Assembly (NCBI GenBank): GCA_030549775.1
Contig: CM060172.1
Location: 54,983,942-55,047,941, forward strand
Direction of reading: 5' to 3'
DNA length: 64,000 nucleotides
From: Tamarix chinensis
Lineage: Eukaryota > Streptophyta > Magnoliopsida > Caryophyllales > Tamaricaceae
Shown: positions 1 to 13,799 of the stretch, piece after piece
Numbering within the stretch: the first letter of the stretch is position 1
How the letters are laid out: every line of letters begins with the position of its first letter
Notes under the pieces: model-generated
Told to the model about the DNA's origin: nothing
The model's input: only the letters and a program-made list of their open reading frames with translations
The model's database searches: none
Program-made: the position numbers and the translations under genes

Positions 1-1436
1 AATAAACCCTAAACTTAAAATAAAAAATAAAAACTTAAAATAAATGAAATAAACCTTAAACTCCAAACCTAATCCTAAACCCTAATCAAGTATTATAGAC
101 CTAAAATAAATAGATTAAACCCTAAAACCTAAACTATACTAGATCCAAAACTGTAACCCATAGTACTAAAAAAATTTAAAACCCATAGATCCTTAAATAA
201 AAAACCTTAAAAAGTGTTCCATAAAAAATTAAATATAAAATAGGAAAAATAAAATATACTCAAAAATAAATCTAAAAACCTAAAAACAAATTAATTTTAA
301 GATCTTAAACCTTATATCTAAATAAGATTAAACAAAAACCTAGAAAACACTAAACCTTACCACAAATTAATCTACAAAATCTAAAATAAAATAAATCTAA
401 AAACGCAAAAATATAAACCTTATGAAATGAATGTAAACCTAAATGAAACAAAAAATTATTAAATTTAACCGCATATTAATATAGAAACATAAACTTAGAT
501 AAACTTGAAAAGCCTAAATTTTAAAGTATAAAACCTAGATCTAGATAGAATTAAACATAATTAGAGAAATAATTAGAACTTAATTAAAAAACTTAAATAT
601 AGATATTAATTTAACACTAATTCACATGTATAACATAAAAAGGGAAATGGAAAGGAAAAATATTGACACAGTAAGGTTTGATCCTGTGTCATGACAAATA
701 GGCAAAATAAGGCAACCAATATCACTACCCCATAAGTCTGTCATGTTACATTATTCTCATTGAAATATTCAAATTAAAACCTAAAAGCGTTGGATGAGAA
801 CGAGCGCTCTTTGTTCGCGTTTAGTACGATTTCATCATAATTACCATAATGCAACCACATTACTTGTATATTGATTGTTCTAAATCAAATCTTAGCCGTT
901 TAGTGTTTTGATCATATGGTCTATAATTGTTCCTACGTTTGTACATATATAGCATTTGGCCTTGCTTGGGCATGCCACATGCTCTAACACCCCAACTAAT
1001 TGCATAAAAAATTATATATTTTTATTTATAATCAATATGAAATGAGGCAATGAATTAGGGGCAAAGTGGGGCAAAAGAGAGAGAGATACGATAAAAAATG
1101 AATAAAAAGTTTATCATTTTGCATTGTTTTTTTAGTGCATGAATACGTGATGTTCAAAATTGTTAAAGGTGTGTGAAAGAAAAAGTAGTCTACCATACAC
1201 CATGTATTTTTTTATATGTTGACTATGTTTTTCTATTAAAGTTAGGTATATTTTTAAATAGATGAGATCAAATTTTAAGTTTAACTTTCCTCTTATATTA
1301 TTTTTACTATGACAAATCTGATTTTACTTTCTCTTTCTATATTATCCTCGATGAATAAATTCCTCTCTGTATAATACTAATAATATTACATAATATCATC
1401 ATAATTTTTTTAATTTTAAAATCCAACGAACTCTAA
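1..1436. other. AT-rich flank, no gene recognised
   Basis: No coding region or recognisable element is seen. The first 600 bases are rich in degenerate CCTAAA/AAACCCTAAA motifs (for example 4-13, 73-84 and 116-131), which resemble the plant telomere unit but are not in regular array. A short inverted repeat (TGACACAG ... CTGTGTCA) lies near 663-693. The block ends where the Athila 3' LTR begins. Confidence 0.6.
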
Positions 1437-3030
1437 TGTTAGCTAAATATATCTATAGAAAATTATAGCAATCGTAAGTAATAAAAGGTACATTGAGTAC
1501 CTTATTATCATTCCAACATATATTAAATAATGACACAAGGACTTTAATCACTCTAATTAGGTCTAAGCGATCGAAAGCAAATAAATAAATAATTAATTCT
1601 AAACTAAGAATATTAAATCAACTAAATTAAACTAAAATGGAATAAAATAAAAGCTATTAAAAGTAAAATTAATTAATATAAGTTACCAAGGAATCTAGAT
1701 CGACCATTATCTAATTATACTAACCAATCAATCAAGTACCCTATTTTTTCAATAACTGGCTATGCGTCAATGAAAATATTTAACTAACAAATTTTCTCGA
1801 GCTACGTTGTCTTATTATCAATTATCAGTCTCACTATCTCTAAATAAAAAATTTAAATAAAGATAATGCTCTATGTTCAATTAATTATTTATCCTTTTGT
1901 GTTGTTGTAGAAATCATGTAATTGTTCTTACAAGCTATTCAATTTCTATTTATACAATCTAACCTAAAGTGGATAATCAAATTTCACATCTTTTTTGACT
2001 TATTAAATGCTAATTAAAGGTGATCTATCTATTAATTAGACTCAATCTAGAATAATAACATAAAACACATCAAGTAATCTATAAATCAAGGAATCAATTA
2101 ATATATGAGTATAAATAATATGGTTTTAAAATATCCATGGTAAAATAAAATTAGAACTTGATATTAATGAAAATAAAAATAATGAAATTAAATAAAACAT
2201 CTAAATTATATATAAAATATTGAATATAAAATTATATGAATATAAAATTACAATACTTTAAAATTAAAATTAGAACCAAATAAATAATACTGTACTCAGA
2301 TGATCAGTAATATTAATTTTTTTTAGCTCCTGCACTGCTCCACACCCTCTATTCTTATTTTTTTCCCTTCTTTTCTCGGGGCTTCGTGCCCTTTCTTTCT
2401 TTTTTTTTCTTCCATTGTTGTCATTTCTCTTCTTTCTCCTTTATTTATTTTCAAGTGTTGTCTTCTTCTACTTTCTTTCTTTCTTTCTATGTTTTTCGTT
2501 CCTTTTTCTTTTTTATCCGGTCCCCTTTTCCTCTACTTCTCTCGATATATATATATATACAAATGTCATTCCTTTCTTTCTTTTTTCTTTTTTTCTCTTT
2601 CTTTACTTTTCTTATTCAACCTCCAACTAATGAATAGTGTTTCTATTTTTTCTTTCCATCTCTCTCTTTTTTTTTACTTTGGTTTTTTTCCTCTTCCCAC
2701 TTTTTTCTATTTCCTTTTTCTTAATTTATTGCTCCATAGTTTGTCAATTAGTACCTAAAAAATAGAATTGAGTAGATATTAATTAACTTTCTAAAATTAT
2801 TTTAAATAATTTTTATTTTAGATTATATTTTTAGTTGAAAGTTTAGGTTAAAATACGATAAGTTGTCAAAATTATACTAAAATAAACTTTAATCTCTAAA
2901 TTAATTAAATACTTGAGATTATTATAAATTAAAAAAAATTTAAAAATGATATAAGTAACCTCACATATTATTCACATATATACACAAAAACTTAAAGTAA
3001 AAGGGTATAAAATATGCGTTCATCAACACC
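1437..3030 (-). repeat. Athila 3' LTR
   Basis: In the minus-strand sense the LTR starts TGATGAACGCATATT near 3030 and ends ...CA at 1437, about 1.6 kb. It is paired with the 5' LTR pieces by two matches: the start at 10,533-10,608 (shared ATTGAGTACC and AGTAAT blocks, compare 1465-1512) and the remainder at 32,244-33,560. A purine-rich tract just outside (minus strand, about 3032-3055, AAGAAGCTAAGTAGGGG) is a fitting polypurine tract. The small open frames at 2386-2758 lie in a T-rich stretch of this LTR and are not genes. Confidence 0.75.
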
Positions 3031-3055
3031 CCTACTTAGCTTCTTACTTGTCATC

Positions 3056-5289
3056 AAATAAGGTATAACTCTAAAAATAATAAAAATGAAAATAAAAATA
3101 GCCACTTTTGTAGGCCTTAAGATTACACTTAACATGTGAAATAAGCCATTTAAACCCCTAAGTCACCTTAGAGGATGAGTAAGGTCTTATGAAAGTTTCG
3201 CAAATGATATACCCACAAAATCACACACAATATAAAAATACACTTCTAACACTCTTAACTAATGTTGTCTCAAAATCTTCTACTTTCATAACATCAAAAT
3301 TATCACTTAACTAAGATTTAGCACCGAAAAATTTAAAAGGTTAATTCCAACATACGGTTCACATATAAACATGATATATATGAACATAACAATAAGAATA
3401 AATGAAAACCTAGCTATGCCTTAGTCATATTGAGATCCATCCACAAAGGTATACCCTCTTATTTGTACTTTTCTCTCATATTTATGGCTACATATGTATG
3501 AAGCACTCAAATATATAAGATAAGATGATAAAAACATGATAGGTAACTCACATATATCAATAAAGAAGGCTCGTGTTTTATAGATAAAAATATCATGAAG
3601 GATATCAAATACCTACCAAATTAATGGAATAAACTATGTGCTTGACTCATGTGACTAATTTCCAACAGATCAATGTTTTCCATCTTAAGAATCAATAAGG
3701 ACTTCATAAGGGCTGTAACGGGGTTAGGTTTAAGGGTTTAATGAAGAATAAGAAAATAACAATTCAATAAAATATTCTAAAATCTAGTAGAATTATGTTG
3801 GTATAGAGGATTTTTATGAATTTGAACTTATCAAGGTATCATTTCATTACATAACATAGCATTACATATGCCAAATATCTTCATGTTGGGCCTCCACATC
3901 ATGTTCACCATTTCTATTCAAAATAAAATAAAGGAAGTAAACTAAATTTTCCCTCTTTTTTTTCGTATCTCTCTTTCTTTTCATATCTTTTTTTTTCTTC
4001 AATTTTTTACCTCTTCCACATTATTATTTTGATGCTCTTTAACACTTTATTTTTATACTACCTTGAATTACTTGCGTACGTCTCATCAAAATTTCTACTA
4101 GTTTATAGAATAAGGATAGAGATATATTTTAGATTTTGTTAGGGAAGTTGTGGGTGATTAAAAAAAATGTAAATGTAAAAGGCTCAAAGTGGTAAACTAA
4201 GGGGTGTACAACTCATGTACATATAAAAAAAAAAAGAGGTAGAAGACTATTTGGCTATGTGGTGGTAAATCCTAAGGTGCCTTTATCACTTTTTCAATTA
4301 GGAAGATTATAACTCATGTACATAAACAAATGGGGGTAGAAGGTTATCTAGCTATGTGGTGGTAATCTTAAGGTGCCTTTATTACTTTCTCAATCATGAT
4401 AGCTATGCTTTTCAAGCTTTAATTATCACATGAACAAGTTATAGTAATCTCTATAGTCAAACACAGTAACTGCAACAAGTAATTTAATCAAACCAAATTA
4501 GTGCAATGAAGTTTACAAAAGAAAAATAAAGCTAATAAAATATAAATTATTTTATGCTAAACGCTCGTACAAGAAGGCTTATATGGCTCAAAAGCTCACT
4601 GCAAGTCATAATTAATCTCAACATGTCATGTTGATGGTTAGGAGATCATGCATGTTCTCAATCCATTCACATCAAATAACATAAATATGTGTTCCCTACA
4701 TCAAACTTAACACTAAAAAAATATCTACTTGATTTTATCTCAATTTTGTGATCCTATTTTAGTATGATTTCAAAGATATGTTCATCATTGACTAGTTAAG
4801 AGCTCATAGACTCAATAAAAATGAAAAAAACTCAAATAAGCACAAACCATGCAAAACACTCAAAAATAAAATAAAATAAATACATGGAAAATCAATGAAG
4901 AAAAAAAATGAACCAAAACTCTCCCACACTTATCATGGACATTGTCATAAATGGACAATCAATCCATACAAACGAGGGAAAGGAAATTCAATATAAGTGA
5001 GAGCATATAGAAAGTACTAGAAAGGTGATGAAAATACTGTAAAAATGCCAGGGACAAAGTCTATGTTTTTAGGCCAACATGTCTCGTGTCACGAAACAAA
5101 TCCCCACTCTATGTTATCTTACAAGTGCTCCATTTGTGTTACCTCCTAGTTTCAAAATTTATATGCCCTCATGCCTTATGATTTCTTCATAACATGTTAA
5201 GTTGCTATGCATTTATAAATAAAAAAAATTCAGAATGCCTAGTAAATCAAAAAAAATTCCATAGAAGAAAAAAAATACAAATAAAAAAG
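3056..5289 (-). other. Athila 3' internal region, no recognisable coding sequence
   Basis: This lies between the integrase end and the 3' LTR. Athila elements usually carry a long non-coding or env-like region here. I see no recognisable protein, only AT-rich sequence. A local direct repeat of about 120 bases occurs (compare 4196-4280 with 4308-4390, sharing GTAGAAG..TAT.TGGCTATGTGGTGGTAA). Confidence 0.5.
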
Positions 5290-6520
5290 TTAGATTAAAT
5301 ACTCACTTGGGTTGCCTCCTAAAAAGTGCTTGTTTATAGTCATTATCTCGAATATAGTCTCATTCACTTGGGATTCTTTAAGCGTATGATGCTTTTGATG
5401 CTCTTGACCTCTCTAGCTTCATAGAATTTTAATTAATGTCCATTTACCTTAAATGTTTATATTTTTGAGCTATTTATCTCTATTACTCCACAGGAAAAAA
5501 ACTTGTGCTACTGTGAACGGTCAAGACTAACATGAACTCATCTTACCAGGAAATATTTGCAAATGGGAATTAAAAAGGAGTATTTGTTTTCCCTTTTCAA
5601 ACTCTCTATTCACTACATGCATCCTCTTTGTGTGTTCCTCATAGATTCAAGCATTTTCGTATGTGCCTAATTCAAATGTGTCAAGCTTGTTTAATTATAG
5701 GAGCCTCCTTTCACTTGCAACCTGCATATCCATGTTAAGAAAGTGAGTGGCCCAAAAAGCTTTATGTTCATATTCTACAAGAAGGTGGCAAGATTTTTTG
5801 AAAACAATTTTATATGTAGACATTCCTATTGGGGGTTTTCAAAAGCGGTCCTATATGTCCAAAGTGCGTCATCTAACTTTAAAGACTAATATTTCATAGA
5901 AGCATTAACTATTTTTTCCAATATTTTTTATTTTATTTTTTGGTTTGAAACTTTTACTTGTCTGCTAATTTGGGGATGATGTAGAGTTACAACCTTATGT
6001 ATAATTCCATAATTACCTAAGAGAGCATCAAGCACTCTATTACATAGTCACTTATAATAGTCATTGGTATTCTAAATCTCGTAAAGATATTCATTTTTTA
6101 AGAATTTGGTGACAACTTTTATATCGTTAGTGGGAGTTGCGATGGCCTCCACCCACATTAACACATAATCGACTTCAAAACGGATAAATTCATTATGGAT
6201 AGATTTAGGGAATGCTCCCATAAATTTAATATCCCACACATCAAATAATTCAACAACCAAAATATTTGTAAAGGGAATTTCTTATTTTTGAGAAATATTG
6301 CTAATCCTTTAACATCTATCACAAGCCTTAGCGAAAGCATAAGAATCATTAAATAATATAGGCCAATAAAAACCATTTTTTAGATCTTTGGATACAGTTC
6401 TGGTGGGTTTAAAATGACCACCACATTCTTTAATATGAAAATGAGATAAAATAGAATGAAAATTATGTTAAAGAGCGCATCTCCTTATTATTTGATTAGA
6501 ACATGTTTTAAAAAGATAAG
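5290..6520 (-). pseudogene. Athila integrase remnant
   Basis: Minus-strand translation in several frames gives the zinc-finger region (HFHIKECGGHF ... CDRC, about 6300-6440) and the start of the catalytic core (FDVWDIKFMG, VDYVLMWVEAI, 6090-6260). It continues past the core to FKVNGH and FLGGNPS near 5290-5450, the usual C-terminal end of Athila integrase. Multiple stops and frameshifts break it. It would have joined the cDNA to the target DNA and is now inactive. Confidence 0.8.
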
Positions 6521-6559
6521 TATCATCCCAAAAATATCTTAAGTCATGCATAAATTTCT

Positions 6560-7990
6560 TCCTTTGATGATATGATAATACATTAGGTAGAATTCCACTT
6601 ACATGGTAATTTTTAATATCAACATACTAAGGATGATCTGTAATTGCATAGAAAATCTCATAAGGGAATGTGTCACAAATAGGTTTACTCTCCTTACTTA
6701 CTTGATGTGATGATGGTAAATATGATAGATGATCTGCCACATTATTTTCACTTCCCTTATTATCCTTGATATGCAAGTCAAACTCTTGTAGTAGTAGGAT
6801 CCATCAAATAATTCTAGGATTAGCATCTTGCTTAATAAAAAAAATATGTTAAAGCCTCATGGTCAGTATACACAATGATACTATTAAGAAACACATAAGA
6901 CCAAATATAGCAATTCTTTTTCAGTAGTGGCATAATTATTTTGTGTAGAATTCAAAGTTTTACCAGCATTACAGATCATATGGAAAAGTTTGTAAAGCCA
7001 CATCACTAACATCACACATGATTTCAAAAGAAATATTATAATCTATAGTAATAATAATAGGAGCATTCACAAGTTTTTTTGTATGAGTGTTAAAAGCCTT
7101 ACGCATACAAAAACTCAAAGGTAGAATCTTTATCTAATAGGTCATATAGAGTTTTTGAAAATTTTGAAAATCCCTTAATAAACCTTCTATAAAAACCAAC
7201 ATGACCAAGAAAACTATGAATGCCATTAACACATTCTAGGGGAGGTAATTTTTCTATAATTTATATTTTTTCTTTATCTATCTCTATCCCCTTACATGAG
7301 ATTTTATGTCCTAACACAATCCCTTCTTACACCATTAGATGACACTTTTTCCAATTTAAAACAATATTGGTATCCTCACAACATTTTATCGCAAGCTCAA
7401 GGTTATCTAAGCATGCATCAAAAGATGAGTCAAGAACTAAAAAATCATTCATAAAAATTTCCATAAATTTATCAACCATGTCATGAAATATGACCATCAT
7501 ACATCTTTGAAACGTAGCTAGAGGATTAAAAAGGATAAAAGGCATATGATTATATGCAAAAATGCCACAAGAATAAGTAAAATTGGTCTTTTATTGGTCC
7601 TCGGGAGAAATGGAGATTTGTCTATAACTAGAATAGCCATCTAGAAAGCAATAAAATTAGTGTCATACTAGACACTCAAACATTTGGTCAATAAAGGGAA
7701 GGAGAAAATTATACTTTCTTATGGCATCATTTAATTTTTTGAAATCAATACAAGCGCCATTCTATAACAATTCTAGTAGGTATCAACTTATTACTATCAT
7801 TCTTAACCATAGTAATTCTACCTTTCTTAGGAGCCACTTCTACAGAACTAACCCAAGAGCTATCAGAGAAGCTTAATTACCTATTTCTTCACCAACTCTT
7901 TCATTTTTTGGTTTAGTTGCCTTTGAGGTTGGATTTCCTTCTTATAGTTATCTCTTATGAGAATTTTATGCATGCATGTAGAAGGAATAA
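6560..7990 (-). pseudogene. Athila reverse transcriptase and RNase H remnant
   Basis: RNase H is represented by IIVYTDHEALTYF near 6840-6890. The RT is best preserved at 7327-7545 (MPFILFNPLATFQRCM...). The catalytic box reads FMNDF where Athila normally has FMDDF, so one of the paired aspartates is lost. Upstream blocks corresponding to PLPFIDQML and FLDGYSGY occur near 7630-7720 in broken frames. The product copied RNA into DNA. The frame breaks and the lost aspartate make this copy dead. Confidence 0.82.
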
Positions 7991-8342
7991 CCCCCTTGAT
8001 ATCGGTGATGGTCCATCTAAAGACATTATTTCTCTCTCTAAGCACTCTCATAAAATTTTATTCCTGAAACTAAATCAACAATGAAAAAATAATAACAGGG
8101 AGAGTATCATTGTGACTAAGAAAAACTTACTTTAAGTGTTCAGGAAGTGGCTTGAGTTCTAAAGTTGGTGGCTCCTCAATAGATGGTTATAACTTTTGGA
8201 TTTGATCTTACTCTAGTCCTTGTAAAGGGAATACTTTGTTTCTCTCATAAGGTGGACGAGTGCTTAGGTATTGAATGACGTCTTCAACTCCTTCTCCACC
8301 TTCATTCCTATTGTATTGCACCAAACATCTCTCTAAATGATC

Positions 8343-8765
8343 CTATATGACATTTTCTTGAAAAGAATCATTAACCACTTCATACAATACATCAATGCTA
8401 TAGTAATTTTCATTCTTAAAAGAGTATTTCATGTTTTTAAAAACACTGAATATAACATCCTCACCTTGAAATTGAATCATCAACTTACCATCGTAGACAT
8501 CAATCAAAGTATTTCCTACAGCTAGAAATGGTCTTCCAAGAATTAGAGGAATTATTTGATCCTCTTCCATATCAAGCTCAAAAAAATTAACAGGAAATAT
8601 AAATTTATCCACTTTCATCAAAACATCCTCTATTATGCCTCTAGGATACTTAAAAAGTCTGTCAGCCAGGAGCAACGACATGTTAGAGGGTTTTAGCTCC
8701 CCTAAAACTAAACGCTTAAAAATAGAGAAAGACATCAAATATACTAGTGCCTAATTCACATAGAA
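8343..8765 (-). pseudogene. Athila aspartic protease remnant
   Basis: A 131-residue open stretch carries MSFSIFKRLVLGELKPS, LADRLFKYPRGIIEDVL and DMEEDQIIPLILGRPFLA, the hallmark of Athila proteases. Just upstream the active-site motif, normally DLGAS, reads ELGTS and is separated from the rest by a frameshift near 8740. This domain would have processed the gag-pol polyprotein. Confidence 0.83.
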
Positions 8766-9529
8766 CTTTTTTAAATTTTAAACTACCAATTACATAAGAA
8801 ATAGTAAAACTTCCTAGATCTTTCAACCTAGGAGGTAGTTAATTTTGTAAACTAGCAGAAAACTCCTCATTTAAGCTAATGGCATAACAACCTTCCAATT
8901 TTCTTTTATGATAAAGGATATCCTTAAGAAATTTGCCATAGTTAGGCCTCTGCCTCAAAATATCAATAAATGGCAAATTAATATGTACATTTTTCAAAAT
9001 ATTTAGAAATTTAGCAAATTGTGCATCTAAATTACTTTGGATTATCCTTCTTTATAATGGGAGAGGAGGGACATACAGTTTTACCTCTTAAAACGGGGTA
9101 TTGGTTACCTCTTCTTGTGACTTAGACATTAATTCTAGATCTTTCTCTTCTTCTTTCTTTACCTCTTGAGGTTGTGGTTCAAGTAATGCCTTCCTAATCT
9201 TTAATGATATAGAATTGGCTTGCTCTTTTGGGTTCATCACCCTGTCAATTGGTAACGTGTTGGGCGCCCTTTTAGAAATTTCATTAGTTGATTACCCACT
9301 ATGTACTTCCAAGTTCTTAATTGAGGTTTCTTTATTTTGGAAATGTTTCTCTACAATGCTAATGAACTTGCTCATCATTTCTTTTAAGGAAGGCTTTTGT
9401 GGTTACTAAGGCAGCATTGGAGCAAGTGGTATAGGTCTTTGCGATGGGATTCTAAGGGGCCTTATTAGATTTTCATTGCCTCAAATAAAGTTTGGATGGT
9501 TCTTCCACCTTAGATTATACACGTTCAAG

Positions 9530-10400
9530 TAAGGCTTAGTAGTAATAAAATAGATCCTTTGTATTGGAGCATGTTCAGAATGTCATTGGTGATAATTTGA
9601 GACTAATTCATTAATAAAATAATAAACTTACTTAGGAGTCTTATTCATAATAGTACCACCTACAACTACATCTAGTATAGAATGGTTAGTAGTAGAGATG
9701 CCATTATAAAATGTTTGCATTTGTAACTAGATAGGCAAGTCATGATGTAGGAATTTCCTTAATTATTCCTTAAATCATTCACATGCATCATATAATGATT
9801 CTAGATTGGTTTGCATAAAAGTGGTGATGGCATTTCTTAACTTAGTAATTTTTGCATATGGAAATAATTTGGAAAGAAAAAAATTCACCAATTCATCTCA
9901 AGTTAAAATGAAAACAGGTGTTGATGAATTTAGCCAACTCTTAGCCTTGTCACGTAATGAGAATGGAAACAATCTAAGCTTAATAGTATTACTAGAAATA
10001 CCATTTATATAAAAAGTATCACAAATTTCAATAAAAGTAGTAATATGAGCATATGGGTCATCATTAGGTGTATCTTTAAATTAGATCGATGTTTGTATCA
10101 TTTGAATGATAGTGGGCTTGATCTTGAAGTTATGCACTTCAACCACCAGTCTTCTAATACTTGATCTTGAATCCGCTATACTGGGGTAGTATAGTCTTTT
10201 AATGATCTCACAACTTGTTGTAGCTGATTTTGCTCCTTGTGAGTTATTTATTGATTTTGTTTCTTCACATAGACACGAATTTTTAAATGCACCATTAATT
10301 TACAAAACTTTCTTTCAATCTCTAGATCTAAGGCTACCAATTCACTAGGATTGCTTTGCATCATGCACTACTGACTTGCACCAATACGAGAATACCAAAG
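9530..10400 (-). pseudogene. Athila gag remnant
   Basis: Broken minus-strand frames give blocks typical of Athila gag: RLFPFSLRDKAK (about 9950-9985), LRKFLHHDLP and LQMQTFYNG (about 9715-9770). The coding direction is minus. The plus-strand open frames at 9215-9409 and 9806-10,012 are shadows. There are several stops and frameshifts. Gag forms the particle in which reverse transcription takes place. Confidence 0.75.
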
Positions 10401-10506
10401 AGTAAGAAAATCAAGTAAATTCAAAAAATAAAATAAAATATAAATAAATAAATAAATTTTCCTAGATTAAGATTTAAAATTTTGGGTTTAGAACTATTAA
10501 ATTAGT

Positions 10507-10532
10507 CTCTGGCAACGGCATCAAAAACTTGA
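10507..10532 (-). other. Primer binding site of the Athila element
   Basis: On the minus strand the sequence next to the LTR reads TTTGATGCCGTTGCCAGAGA. This resembles the tRNA-Asp type primer site TGGCGCCGTTGCCGGGGA used by Athila elements, with several changes. It fixes the element's orientation and the LTR boundary at 10,533. Confidence 0.65.
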
Positions 10533-10608
10533 TGTCAGATAAATATACCTATTGGCAAGTATAAAACAAGTTGCAAGTAATGCAAGGCACATTGAGTACC
10601 AAATTATC
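10533..10608 (-). repeat. Athila 5' LTR, proximal piece
   Basis: Aligns with the end of the 3' LTR at 1437-1512: the shared ATTGAGTACC block, AGTAAT, and the CA end next to the primer site. It stops at 10,608, where chromovirus LTR sequence begins. The final bases TTATC (10,604-10,608) are repeated at 32,239-32,243, where the Athila LTR resumes, so they look like a target duplication. Confidence 0.65.
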
Positions 10609-11087
10609 TGATGTAGGAGCATCTATGGATTCTCATGATATATCTAAGTATTCTCATGATAATGAGGATTTAAAATTCTTAATAATGGATCTTATTACAA
10701 TATGTGTCTTTGATGATATAACTTTGAGTAACCATAATAAGTATATTTTAAATGATCATTGCAGGTATGTAGCATATTTGCAAGGAGAAGATTAAAGTTG
10801 TCAACACATTTAAGATTGATTCTTATGTTGTAATTCATTACAAGTCAAATGAACTATTATGTATGGAAGCCAAACTTTCAAGTTAAAGAAGACCTAGTTA
10901 TCATTCTTATGTAAATTAAGACTTTTTGTCGGTCGTTTTTATGAAATAATTAGCTACACTTTTCAAAAAAAATATATTTGTAGTTCGATTCATGTACTAT
11001 ATAGGTTAGTAATATGTTTCTATTAGAGGTTAGTGTGCTAGTTATTCACTTTGTGTATTAATGTGGCTATCCTAGTGTCATACACTG
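10609..11087 (+). repeat. 5' LTR piece of a Ty3/gypsy (chromovirus-like) element
   Basis: Starts TGATGTAGGAGCATCTATGG and matches 31,450-31,925 along its length (shared ATTCTCATGATAATGAG, CCATAATAAGTATATTTTAA, GGTTAGTAATATGTT, TTAATGTGGCTATC). The 31,450 copy directly follows an integrase remnant, so it is a 3' LTR and this is its upstream partner. The match ends near 11,087, so about 300 bases of LTR present at 31,925-32,238 are missing here. The 74-residue plus-strand frame inside it is not a gene. Confidence 0.7.
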
Positions 11088-11924
11088 TCCCAAAATTCTT
11101 CAAATTGTATTTAGAATTATGTTGATATAAAATAAATTAGTTTTGGTGTAACACCCCAAAATTTACTATATATATATAACAGAAGTAATTAAATTAAAAC
11201 TTGTAAATTTTAGGAATGTTACCGCCGTGATTAGTACGAGCCCAACCCAATGTCATTTCCGTACTAACCATAAGGCTAAAAGAAATTTAATAAACACCAT
11301 AAATCAAATATAATAAACAAGACTTTTAAATACGCATGAAACAATTGTAATATAGAAGTTAGAGTGCGTGAAAAAGAATCATAAACTAGAGTGCATTGTC
11401 AAAGTTCTAAGGAGGGAAATAAGTTTATAGACGATAAAAGTTAAGTCTAGGAAACTCAAAATAAAGTAAAAGGTCATAAAAGGGAAATCCGACCATGCCA
11501 CTCTTGATCCTCGTGCAAAGTCTATACTCGGCACTCGGCCCCACTTGATGCCTCATGAACATCAAAAGCATCAAAATAAGTATCACCCACTTGCACAAAG
11601 TTAGAGGGGCCTTGTAATCTCCCAAAATTTTAAAAGCCTATAATTTAATAAATAAATTTTATTTGGGATAAATTAACTTTTAAATCTATTTAATTTAATT
11701 ATTTTATGAATTTTTGAGTATATAAAATTGGATATAAATATTTAACAAATTAAAATAAATATTTTTTAATTTTATCATACTATTTTTATTTAAATAATTT
11801 TTCAAACCATTATTTTACTAAAATTATCCTTTTTAAACCCATATATTAAATTAAATTATTAAATAAATTTATTACCCAAAAATATTGCATTTTATTATTT
11901 TATAAATTAAATTATTTTATTTTG

Positions 11925-13100
11925 TCCCTTTTTCCCTTTCCTTTTTCCTTTTTTTTCCTTTTCCTTCTCCTTTTTCTCCTTTCTTTCTTTTTCCTTTTTT
12001 TTTTCTTCCTTTGGGTGGCTAGGCCTTGGCTTGCCTTCCCCTGCGTGTTGGGCCGTTGGCCCATCTCTCTCTCTCCTTCCCTTTTCTTTCCCTCTACCTG
12101 ACTCATTTTTCTTTTCTTCCTTCCTTCCCCACGCTAGCCCAACCCGTCCTCCCTTCTTTCTTTTCTTTCCTTTCTCCCCCGACCGGGCTGACCCACTACC
12201 CTATTCCCTTTGCCTAGCCTGCACGCAACCTCCCTCTCCTTTCTTTCTTCTTCTTCCTTTCTTCAACGCTGCACCCAACCATCTCCGCCATCTCCAGCCA
12301 CCCCACCTGCAACCCTCTTCCCCTACTGATCTCCCTATCTCTCTCTCTCTCTCTCGCTATTTTTCCTGCCCCATCTCGGCCCCACAACCTCTCTTTCTCC
12401 TTTCCCATGCCTTTCCATTCCCCTCCTTTCCCTTCCCTCTCCCTACAACTCCCATGCTCCTACCACCCTACCGCCGCCCTACCGAGCACCCTATCCTCTC
12501 TTTTTCTCTCCCTCTTCTTTTCCTTCTTCCATCCCTACCTCATCCTACCATTTTCTAGCCTCCTATGCCCTTCCCCAACCTTCTTTATCTCCTTTCTTCT
12601 CCTTCCATCGCCATCCCTATTTTTGCATTGCCGCCGTATTCCGCCGCTTCCACCACCGCACTAGCCACTTGCACCACCCCCTGCCACCCTCTACCTTACC
12701 CCTGCACCATCACACCACCTCTCGAGCCACCCTACACCTCCTCCTTCTTCCGCCGTTCCACCGCCTCTGCCGCCACCTAAGCCACCAAACCAATCTATGT
12801 AACCTCCTCTACCACCCCCAAACCTCCCTTGGCCGAAAAAACCACCTGCAGGCCTTTATTTTCTCCCTCCATTTTCCTTCCTTCTCAGCCCTATCCACCT
12901 CAACAGCCACCTTTGCAGCCTCGCTGCTGCCGTTGCCATTGGCTGCCGTCAACCTATCCCCGATCACCACCTACACCCCTTCTTCACTCCTGCACCCTTC
13001 CTTTGTCCTAAATCCTCCCCCATCCACCTTCTTTTCTAGCCCCAAAAGCCCAACCCAAAAATAGCCCATTTTCCCCTTCCTTTCATCCACCTTCGAGCCT
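11925..13100 (+). repeat. Polypyrimidine block of long LTR A
   Basis: About 1.2 kb in which the plus strand is almost all C and T, with scattered GGCC/GGGCC motifs. Because stop codons are purine-rich, long open frames arise by chance (for example 12,031-12,558, proline/serine/leucine-rich). Their predicted products are low-complexity, and I do not regard them as genes. Equivalent blocks sit at the same relative place in B (23,590-24,770), C (21,100-22,220), D (28,070-29,200) and E (38,720-39,790). Confidence 0.8.
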
Positions 13101-13799
13101 TTCTCCTTTTATCTTGTACGCAGCTCATGCTACATGAGCAATATGAGCTGTTGTATGCTTTGGTGTGTTTTTTAAATAAATTTTAAGGTATAATAATATT
13201 TTAAGTTAAGTATTTCATTAATTAAGTGTTATAAAGTCTTATACTTTGGTTTTTCTTATTTCTACTATAATAAATATTGATATTATTTTTAGGTATTGGT
13301 TTTGCTAATTAAAGCTTAAATCTTTAACCGAAATACCGGTAAGGTTCGTTTTTGTGGGAATTAAGGTAATTGTTAAACCCCACTTAAACACATGGATTAA
13401 CATATACTAGCACATTAGGGTTTTAATATGTTATTGCATGATATATGTTGTTTAATATAATATACGTAGTTACTTTCATTGATTGATAAAAAGGGAAAGC
13501 ATGCTAGTTTATATGCTATGTATGGAAATATTGCTTAAGGTAAGAGTTTGGTTATTAATGAAAATGTTAAGTATTTATCCATGTTGTATTATGCTATTGT
13601 GACCATTAATGTATGGGTAATATTATTGTGAGCCCTAGGGGTATTTTAGTAATATGTCTTGTGTAAGAATGTTGCCTATTATGTATGGGTGCTAATGAGT
13701 ATTATATTAAATATAATAGTTGTGGAGTTAGATAATGAGAATGGGGTATTAATATTAATATTTCATGTAGTGATAATAATTTAATATAAGTGGTGTAAT

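Noticed and set aside
1..600. Telomere or interstitial telomere array
   Set aside because: CCCTAAA-like motifs are scattered and degenerate, without head-to-tail repetition.
12031..12558. 175-residue proline-rich frame that might be a cell-wall protein
   Set aside because: No signal peptide or regular motif; it sits in the polypyrimidine block inside a dated LTR insertion.
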